From Alteriqipengyuania abyssalis (GTDB lineage Bacteria > Pseudomonadota > Alphaproteobacteria > Sphingomonadales > Sphingomonadaceae), in contig NZ_JAHWXP010000002.1 in the NCBI RefSeq assembly GCF_019857185.1, positions 806,001 through 870,000 on the forward strand: a stretch of 64,000 nt of DNA, given 5' to 3'. Shown here piece after piece: positions 55,082 through 64,000 of this stretch (within the stretch, counting starts at the first letter, position 1; the number at the start of each line of letters is the position of its first letter). The position numbers and the translations under genes are program-made. The notes beneath the pieces are model-generated. The model was given only the letters and a program-made list of their open reading frames with translations. It did no database searches and was not told the DNA's origin.

Positions 55082-55570
55082 TCAGGTCTCCGTGTCGGGC
55101 CGCAGGGTCGCCGCGGCCTGTGATGTGCTGTCGAGCCGCAGCCCGATGATAATCGCTATTCCGCCGCCGATCATATAGCCGACAAAACTCAGGATGTCGG
55201 GCCAGATCATCCGGTAGACGACCATCTGCCACGCGGCCAGCGGCATTGCGGCGATGGCGATCGCGCTGATCACGAACAGCGGCAGCATGATCGGAACGCG
55301 CTTGCCGCGCAGCCAATGGACCATGCAGCCGAAATTGATCGCGACGAACGGGAAGGCGAAGGCATAGAGCCAGACCGGCTGCGCGGGCTGATCGAACACC
55401 ATCCGCGCTGCGATCCGGAACATTTCGTCGAATTCCTGCCAGTTGTCGCGCCGCCAGCGATGGATGTCGAAGGCGGAGATCAGCAGAAAGTCCGCTATGC
55501 CAAGCTGCAATAGCCGGCGGAGCAGCAGGTCGACGCCGGTCGGCGCACTCACCTGCTGCCCATCAGCCAT
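55082..55570 (-). CDS. Membrane protein embedded between atpD and atpC
   Basis: 162 residues with four hydrophobic spans (for example [47 protein letters not shown] and [18 protein letters not shown]). No family recognised. It starts 6 bp after the atpD stop and ends 5 bp before atpC, so it is co-transcribed with F1 genes. It is not an F-ATPase subunit and differs from AtpI. It could be an assembly factor or a passenger gene. Confidence 0.75.
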   Translation of the reverse strand: MADGQQVSAPTGVDLLLRRLLQLGIADFLLISAFDIHRWRRDNWQEFDEMFRIAARMVFDQPAQPVWLYAFAFPFVAINFGCMVHWLRGKRVPIMLPLFVISAIAIAAMPLAAWQMVVYRMIWPDILSFVGYMIGGGIAIIIGLRLDSTSQAAATLRPDTET

Positions 55571-55576
55571 GGTCGC

Positions 55577-57064
<1,488 letters not shown>

Positions 57065-57460
57065 TTACAGCTGCTGGCAGTCTTCGGGAATATCGATGAG
57101 GACATAGCTCGCGCCATCGGCGGCGATCATGGCCTCGCGTTCGGTTTCGGGCGTGTCGCCGTCGAGCGAATAGGTACAGGTGAATTCCGTGCCTTCGCCG
57201 GTCGCCTCGCACTGCGCGTCCAGAACCTTGCGATCCTTGACGCACTGCTGCAGTGCGACCTGCACCTCGGCGAGCGAGGGCACGTTTTCGTCCGCTTCCA
57301 GCTCGGCGGTCGCGCCGACCGGTTCGGGCGCTGCCGGGCTCTGTTCGACCACCGGCGCGGCCTCGATGTCGGCCGTATCGGTGGTGGCGTCATCATCCAC
57401 CGGCTCGGCGCAGGCGGCGAGCGCGAACAGCGATGCGAGGATGATGGAGCGGCCCAGCAT
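57065..57460 (-). CDS. Lipoprotein embedded between atpG and atpD
   Basis: 131 residues. Signal with lipobox ALAAC near residue 17, an acidic Ala/Pro-rich linker, and a small C-terminal domain with paired cysteines (ALQQCVKDRKVLDAQC, EFTCTYS and EDCQQL). No family recognised. Its ATG overlaps the atpG stop by one base (TAATG), so it is translationally coupled to the gamma subunit. Predicted to be periplasmic, unlike the cytoplasmic F1 proteins on both sides. Confidence 0.75.
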   Translation of the reverse strand: MLGRSIILASLFALAACAEPVDDDATTDTADIEAAPVVEQSPAAPEPVGATAELEADENVPSLAEVQVALQQCVKDRKVLDAQCEATGEGTEFTCTYSLDGDTPETEREAMIAADGASYVLIDIPEDCQQL

Positions 57461-58338
57461 TACAGTGCCTCCGCGCCTGCGATGATTTCGATCAGCTCGG
57501 TGGTGATCGCAGCCTGACGCTGGCGGTTGTACTCGATGTTGAGGTTCTTGATCAGGTCGCCCGCATTGCGCGTTGCGTTGTCCATCGCGGTCATCGATGC
57601 ACCCTGTTCCGACGCTTCGCGTTCGAGCAGCGCGGCGAACAGCTGGGTGCGGACGTAGCGCGGCAGCAGGGCTTCGAGGATTTCCTCTTCGCCCGGCTCG
57701 TATTCGACCACCGCATCCGCCTTGGGCACGTCGCCCGCTTCGGGTGCGGGGACCGGGATCAACTGCTGCACGGTCGGGTTCTGCGCGAGCGCGGACTTGA
57801 AGATCGGATAGATCAGATGCGCGACGTCGAACGCGCCGTCCTCGAACATTTCGAGCAGCTCGTTCGCGATCGCTTCCGCCTCGTTGAAGCCGGGGGTGCG
57901 CACGTCGGAGGTATCGAAGTGCTTGGCAATCGCGCTGGCATTGGCCCGCTTGATCGGGGCGCGGCCCTTCTTGCCGACGAGATAGAATTCGACCGTCTTG
58001 CCAGCTTCACGGAGCGCGGCGGCCTTGCGCAGCGCTTCCTTGACGATGTTGGCGTTGAGGCCGCCGCACAGGCCTTTGTCGGTGTTGACCACCACCAGCA
58101 GGTGGCGCTGGTCGCTCCCGGTGCCGGTCAGCAGCTTGGGGGCCGCCGCCGAATCGCCAACCTTGGCGGCCAAGCTGGCCATCACCGCGTTCAGCCGCTC
58201 GGCGTAGGGGCGTGCCTCTTCGGCAGCCTCCTGCGCACGGCGCAGCTTGGCCGCCGCAACCATCTGCTTGGCCTTGGTGATCTTCTGCGTCGACCTGACC
58301 GACTTGATCCGGCCCTTGAGTTCTTTGAGGTTAGCCAT
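57460..58338 (-). CDS. atpG: ATP synthase F1 subunit gamma
   Basis: 292 residues. N-terminal [20 protein letters not shown] and C-terminal [20 protein letters not shown]...[12 protein letters not shown] are the coiled-coil shaft halves; the middle is the Rossmann-like part with [11 protein letters not shown]. It couples proton flow to catalysis. 24 bp downstream of atpA. Confidence 0.97.
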   Translation of the reverse strand: MANLKELKGRIKSVRSTQKITKAKQMVAAAKLRRAQEAAEEARPYAERLNAVMASLAAKVGDSAAAPKLLTGTGSDQRHLLVVVNTDKGLCGGLNANIVKEALRKAAALREAGKTVEFYLVGKKGRAPIKRANASAIAKHFDTSDVRTPGFNEAEAIANELLEMFEDGAFDVAHLIYPIFKSALAQNPTVQQLIPVPAPEAGDVPKADAVVEYEPGEEEILEALLPRYVRTQLFAALLEREASEQGASMTAMDNATRNAGDLIKNLNIEYNRQRQAAITTELIEIIAGAEAL

Positions 58339-58362
58339 CGTGGCTCCCTATCTCGCTGGGCT

Positions 58363-59904
<1,542 letters not shown>

Positions 59905-59935
59905 TCATCGACAGCCCTCCCGAAGGAGGTCGCTG

Positions 59936-60490
59936 TCAGCCTTTCATTGCCTGCGTAAGCGCGTTGAGACGGGTGCGGATCGATCCGTCGATCCGCTTGG
60001 AGCCGATGGTGACGATGAGGCCACCGAGCATATCGGGGTCGACGCTGCTGGTCAGCTTGACCGTGCGGCCTTCGCGCGCGGTCAGCTTCGCCTTCAGCGT
60101 GGAGAGCTGGTCTTCGGTCAGCGGGTGCGCGCTGATCACGTCCGCGCTCACTTCGCCGCGCTGGGCGGCGGCGATGTCGCGGAAGGCGCGAATCATGCGC
60201 GGAAGTTCCGCCAGCCGGCGATTCTCCGCCAGCACGCCGAGGAAGCGGCGCGTCAGCGTGTTGAGCTCGAGCAGCTTGGCGACCTGTTCGATCGCGCCTG
60301 CCTTGGCGGTGCGGCCGAGCTGGGGGTTGGTGATCAGCGAAGCGAGCTCCGACGATTCCGCCAATGCGGCGGAAAGCGTCTCGAGATCGGATTCGACCGC
60401 GCTCACCACGCCATCTTCGGCAGCGAGCTCGAACAGCGCGACTGCGTAACGCCCTGCAAGGCTAGCCTGAATACCGGCGGAAATCTCCAC
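59936..60490 (-). CDS. atpH: ATP synthase F1 subunit delta
   Basis: 184 residues. [11 protein letters not shown], the six-helix N-terminal domain, and the C-terminal [20 protein letters not shown] typical of delta/OSCP are visible. It links F1 to the peripheral stalk. First gene of the operon, with the promoter probably in the 240-bp gap to the divergent dioxygenase gene. Confidence 0.96.
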   Translation of the reverse strand: MEISAGIQASLAGRYAVALFELAAEDGVVSAVESDLETLSAALAESSELASLITNPQLGRTAKAGAIEQVAKLLELNTLTRRFLGVLAENRRLAELPRMIRAFRDIAAAQRGEVSADVISAHPLTEDQLSTLKAKLTAREGRTVKLTSSVDPDMLGGLIVTIGSKRIDGSIRTRLNALTQAMKG

Positions 60491-60732
60491 GCCTGGGGGT
60501 CCTCTTCGGGTCCGGAAAGAAACGAGTGTGTAGCCTGCCTAAGCGGGGCGCGTCCAATGGATAGGGTTGGGCACCCCGGCGAAGCTGGCGCGCGCCTAGC
60601 ATCGGGGTTTGCGAAGCGCAAGCCGAGGGGGAGTGGATTCGTTTGCCCAAAGCTGTGCGGCAGGCGTAGGCTGCGCCCCGCGACCCGTACACAAAGGCGC
60701 GGGCGCGGGAGAGATGGCATCGGGAGGTGATC

Positions 60733-61566
60733 ATGCAGATGACGGCGCTGGCCCCGCATTGCGGGGTGGAAATACGCGGAGTGCAACTGGCCGAGGCGAC
60801 CGGTGACGCCGCGCTGCTGGACGAGATTCGCAATGCCGTGTGGGAACATGGCGTGGCTGTGTTTCGCGATCAGGATTTCGGGCCGCAGGAACACATCGCC
60901 TTCGCGCGGGCGTGGGGCGGGATCGACATCAACAATTACTTCCCGCTGACCGATGCCTTTCCGGAGATCGCAGTGGTCGGCAAGCGCGCCGACCAGACGA
61001 CCAATATCGGCGGCGGCTGGCATACCGATCATTCCTACGACCAGATCCCGGCGATGGGCTCCATCCTGGTCGCGCGCGAGCTGCCCCCCACAGGCGGGGA
61101 TACGCTGTTCGCGCATATGGGCGCGGCCTACGACGCGCTGTCCGACGATCTGAAAGCCGAGATCGAGGGGCTGGAGGCATTTCACAGCGCCGACCACGTC
61201 TATAGCCCGGACGGCTATTACGCGCAGACCGACATGGCCGAATCGCTGCGCGGTCAGCAGATGACCACCGGCGCGAGGCACCCGGTGGCGATCCGTCACC
61301 CGCAGACGGGGCGCAAGCTGCTCTACGTCAACGCGGCTTTCACCACCCACATCGTTGGGCGGACCCGGGAGGAAAGCATGCCGCTGCTCCAGCGCCTGTT
61401 CGCCACCGCCCTTTCGGCAGACAATACCGCACGGGTGGAGTGGCAGCCGGGCTCGGTCGCGATCTGGGACAACCGGACCACCTGGCACATGGCGATGAAC
61501 GACTATCAGGGCCATGCGCGCACGATGCACCGCATCACCCTGACCGGCGAGGCGCTGGCGGCCTAG
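60733..61566 (+). CDS. TauD/TfdA-family dioxygenase
   Basis: 277 residues from ATG 60733, with GGGAGG five bases ahead. Iron ligands: WHTDHSYD (H-x-D) and the distal His in TTWHMAMND, then the 2-oxoglutarate-binding Arg in HARTMHRITL. Members hydroxylate taurine, 2,4-D and other acids; LDEIRNAVWEHGVAVFRDQD is the family N-terminus. No sulfonate or transport gene is adjacent, so the substrate is open. Its TAG stop shares CTAG with the stop of the convergent protease. Confidence 0.92.
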   Translation: MQMTALAPHCGVEIRGVQLAEATGDAALLDEIRNAVWEHGVAVFRDQDFGPQEHIAFARAWGGIDINNYFPLTDAFPEIAVVGKRADQTTNIGGGWHTDHSYDQIPAMGSILVARELPPTGGDTLFAHMGAAYDALSDDLKAEIEGLEAFHSADHVYSPDGYYAQTDMAESLRGQQMTTGARHPVAIRHPQTGRKLLYVNAAFTTHIVGRTREESMPLLQRLFATALSADNTARVEWQPGSVAIWDNRTTWHMAMNDYQGHARTMHRITLTGEALAA

Positions 61567-63221
61567 TCTGCCGGCTGGCAGGAATAGACCAGCCGCTCGT
61601 TCGGCTGGCTGGGCAAGGCGGAGAGCACCGCCTCCTGCTGGCGGCCCAGCTGAGCCGCACCGTCCTGCGCCTCGCACGAAGGCGCTGCGTAGGAGCCCCG
61701 CGCCTCGCGCGCGGCGGCCATCGCGTTGCGCGACAGCAGGTAGCGGTCGGCGCGATAGGTCCGCGTCTGCGGATCGTACCGGGCGACGCTGACGACGTCT
61801 TCTTCATTGGGCACGAATACGCGGGCCCACTGGCCGCTGGCGAAGCCGTATTGCGTGCGCCCGTTGACGCAGCCTTGCGCCGACCAGCGCAGATCGACCG
61901 AACGCTCGGCATCGCCGGTCACCCGGCTGCGCGAAGGCTCCAGCGTGCACACGAAATGGCCTGCGGCCGCTGCAGCCGAATCATTGGAGACCTGGTTGCT
62001 GCCCGTCTCCTCGCCCAGCGCGGCGGCGACCCGCCGGTCGATCGCATCGAGGCCGGGCCGCGTCAGATAGAGCGCCGCTGCGGTCAAGACGAGCACCGCC
62101 GCCACCGCGTAGCAGGCATAGGGCAGCCAGTGGGGCAGGGTGGTGCGCGCGTCGTCGTCCCACTCGGGATCGTCCTCAGCCTCATCCTCGGTCACCGCCA
62201 CGCCGGCGGCGAGTTCCTTCTCACGCCGTTGGGCGAGCGCATAGCCGAGCACGCCAAGCCCGATCCCTGCGAGCAGGGCGAGCAGCGCCAGCGCAATGCG
62301 GTCTTCCCGCTCTTCCTGCACCGCCAGCGCAGCTTCGAGCTGGAGGCGCGAGCGCCGCTCGCTCGCCGCCTCGGAGCGGGCTTCCATCTGCGCGCGCGCC
62401 GCGTCGGCGGCGGCAGCGCGCCGTTCGCGCTCCGCCTCGTCGATCTCGGCCAGGCTGCGGCAGGGCAGGTCGTTGAGCTGGGCAGAGACCTTGTTGGCGC
62501 GCAGGAACGGGAGCAGCTCTCGGTTGGAGACCGCGAAGTAGAACTCGGCATCGGTCCCGTCGCTTTCCGCGCCGAAGGAATTGACCCCCAGCACCCGCCC
62601 GCAGGTATCGAGCAGCGGGCCGCCCGAATTGCCGCGCGCGATCGGTGCGGTGTGCAGGATCGTGTCGAACTGGCGGCTGGGCCGCTCCCCCGAAATGAAG
62701 CCGCGGCTTTTTACCGGCGGCTGCGAGCGGACGATATCCTCGATGGAAAGACCCTGCGCGCGGTCGACATTCATCGGATAGCCGACCGAGGTCACCGAAT
62801 CGCCGCTTGCCCCCGGTCGCCCGCCAACCAGCGTGAGCGGCGGCAGGCGCAGCGATCCCTCGATCGCGAGCAGGGCAAGATCGGTCCCCGGATCGACCGC
62901 GACCACGCGTGCAAAGGCGGAGGCATCACCATCGGGCGGGATGATGCCGATCACCCGGTCCTCACCCAGCGTCCCTCCCGCCAGCGCCTCACGTACGACG
63001 TGGGCATTGGTGACGATCCGCTGCGGAGAAACCGCAAAGCCGGTCCCATGGCTGAGCGGGTAGAGCGACTCCCCGCCCTGGCTGTCGGTCCCCCTGGCGA
63101 AGATCACGATCCGCACCACACCGCGCGCGGCGGCGTCGATATCCGCAGGCTCGGCATGAGCGGGAGCGGGCATCGCGAGCGGCGCGATCAGCATGGCGAG
63201 CAGGATCAGGATTCGCATCAT
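61563..63221 (-). CDS. Membrane-anchored trypsin-like serine protease
   Basis: About 552 residues from the ATG at 63221 (MMRILILLAMLIAPLAMP); a longer frame adds a basic stretch. Signal peptide, then a DegP-like protease domain with triad His (TNAHVV), Asp (GTDLALL) and Ser (ARGNSGGPLL), a coiled-coil rich in Glu/Arg/Ala, two membrane helices (IALALLALLAGIGLG and CYAVAAVLVLTAAALYL) and a C-terminal domain. No PDZ domain is visible. Probably an envelope quality-control protease. Overlaps the TauD-like gene by 4 bp tail to tail. Confidence 0.85.
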   Translation of the reverse strand: MMRILILLAMLIAPLAMPAPAHAEPADIDAAARGVVRIVIFARGTDSQGGESLYPLSHGTGFAVSPQRIVTNAHVVREALAGGTLGEDRVIGIIPPDGDASAFARVVAVDPGTDLALLAIEGSLRLPPLTLVGGRPGASGDSVTSVGYPMNVDRAQGLSIEDIVRSQPPVKSRGFISGERPSRQFDTILHTAPIARGNSGGPLLDTCGRVLGVNSFGAESDGTDAEFYFAVSNRELLPFLRANKVSAQLNDLPCRSLAEIDEAERERRAAAADAARAQMEARSEAASERRSRLQLEAALAVQEEREDRIALALLALLAGIGLGVLGYALAQRREKELAAGVAVTEDEAEDDPEWDDDARTTLPHWLPYACYAVAAVLVLTAAALYLTRPGLDAIDRRVAAALGEETGSNQVSNDSAAAAAGHFVCTLEPSRSRVTGDAERSVDLRWSAQGCVNGRTQYGFASGQWARVFVPNEEDVVSVARYDPQTRTYRADRYLLSRNAMAAAREARGSYAAPSCEAQDGAAQLGRQQEAVLSALPSQPNERLVYSCQPAD

Positions 63222-63301
63222 CGGCGCTCTTTTGACCGCGCGCGGGTTTGGCCGCAAGCTTCGGGATGCGGTGGCTGCGCATTGTGTATAGGCCTTTCAC
63301 C

Positions 63302-64000
63302 ATGACGACCCGACCCGCCCCCTGCGATGCCGACGACGATATGCGCTGGGCCGCCGTGATGCGGCGCGACCGGGCGTGTGACGGGCAGTTCGTCACCGGC
63401 GTGCTGTCGACGGGTATCTATTGTCGGCCCAGCTGCGCCGCACGCCATCCTGCGCGATCCAACGTGCGCTTCTTCGTCGACGGGGCGCAGGCGCGTGCGG
63501 CTGGCCTCAGGCCCTGCAAGCGCTGCCTGCCCGACGACGTATCGCGAGACGAAGCGGCGGTGCGCGCCGCGATCGATTCGATCCGCAGCGGGGAAAGCGC
63601 AACGTTGAACGAACTGGGCGCGATCACCGGCTATTCGCCGACGCATTTCAGCCGCGTGTTCAAGCGCGCCACCGGCCTCTCGCCTGCCGCCTATGCGCGC
63701 GCGCTGAAGGAAGAACGCGCGCGAGACGCCTTGAGCGGTGCCGCGCGGGTGACCGATGCGATCTATGATGCGGGCTACGAGGCGCCGAGCCGCTTCTACG
63801 CCGCGATGGAAGGGAAACTGGGCATGAGTGCGAGCGCATGGAGGAATGGCGGACGCGGAGTGACGATCCGCTGGGCGGTGGTCGAGACCACGCTGGGCGC
63901 GATGCTCGTCGCGGCGACCGACAAGGGCGTATGCCGCCTCTCGTTCGACGAGGGCGAGGAAGATCTGCGCGGCCGCTTCCCACGGGCCGAACTGGCCGAG
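63302..64000 (+). CDS. ada: Ada, methyl-phosphotriester sensor/activator (truncated by window edge)
   Basis: Starts at ATG 63302 and runs off the window, so the C-terminal methyltransferase domain is cut. The N-terminal AdaA domain has the four cysteines of its zinc/methyl site (Cys41, Cys45, Cys72, Cys75 in IYCRPSC and PCKRC). An AraC-type helix-turn-helix follows (ITGYSPTHFSRVFKRATGLS). The last visible part (WAVVETTLGAMLVAATDKGV) is the start of the O6-methylguanine-DNA methyltransferase domain. It repairs alkylated DNA and, once methylated, activates its regulon. Confidence 0.93.
   Translation, partial: MTTRPAPCDADDDMRWAAVMRRDRACDGQFVTGVLSTGIYCRPSCAARHPARSNVRFFVDGAQARAAGLRPCKRCLPDDVSRDEAAVRAAIDSIRSGESATLNELGAITGYSPTHFSRVFKRATGLSPAAYARALKEERARDALSGAARVTDAIYDAGYEAPSRFYAAMEGKLGMSASAWRNGGRGVTIRWAVVETTLGAMLVAATDKGVCRLSFDEGEEDLRGRFPRAELAE

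Overview
The window is about 64 kb of GC-rich chromosome from an alphaproteobacterium, most likely Sphingomonadales and probably Erythrobacteraceae. The pointers are a circularly permuted two-piece tmRNA gene, a DnaA-like hdaA gene without a DNA-binding domain, a large TonB-dependent receptor, a succinylarginine pathway cluster, many small lipoproteins, and short dispersed inverted repeats of the kind common in this order. No rRNA, complete tRNA, IS element, prophage or CRISPR array was seen. The family assignment is inference from gene content, not from a search.

Layout: 0-11 kb holds uvrB (with a 35-residue membrane microprotein and an operator-like array just downstream), two DUF3617 lipoproteins, two alpha/beta hydrolases, an extensin-like lipoprotein, an SDR, a DUF4424 protein, a VOC protein, an ArsR/SdpI autoregulated operon, and putP. 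11.3-14.1 kb is the one clearly foreign stretch: a single 799-residue nuclease-methyltransferase gene of lower GC, next to a tRNA T-arm-like remnant. 14-21 kb has typA, a TonB receptor, a DUF805 protein and recF. 21-21.7 kb is a sigma54-type promoter followed by three tandem membrane microproteins and a PspC-domain protein, a phage-shock-like operon without pspA. 21.7-27.6 kb has an SDR/Nudix pair, a LemA plus three-TPM-protein operon, mscL, the permuted ssrA gene and a set of repeated stem-loops behind it.

27.7-31.3 kb is an arginine succinyltransferase cluster (astB, astA and an M20 hydrolase). 31.3-36.9 kb is the lptD-surA-pdxA-rsmA operon for outer-membrane assembly. 37-39.7 kb has pepA, a DUF2256 protein, holC and ndk. 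40.7-45.9 kb has purN (fused to a YjbR-like domain) and purM, diverging from an exported protein, hdaA, a serine acetyltransferase and a DUF2794 protein. 45.9-54.8 kb holds membrane proteins, a prolyl oligopeptidase, gph, glmU, a lipoprotein, an HNH protein and a VanZ protein. 54.8-60.5 kb is the F1 part of ATP synthase (atpHAGDC), with two non-ATPase genes embedded in it. The window ends with a TauD-type dioxygenase, a membrane-anchored trypsin-like protease and a truncated ada.

The most interesting items are the sigma54/microprotein/PspC operon, the tandem stem-loops behind ssrA that share one loop sequence, the solitary restriction-modification-like enzyme, the two genes embedded in the atp operon, and two arrays of 21-bp-spaced operator-like repeats.
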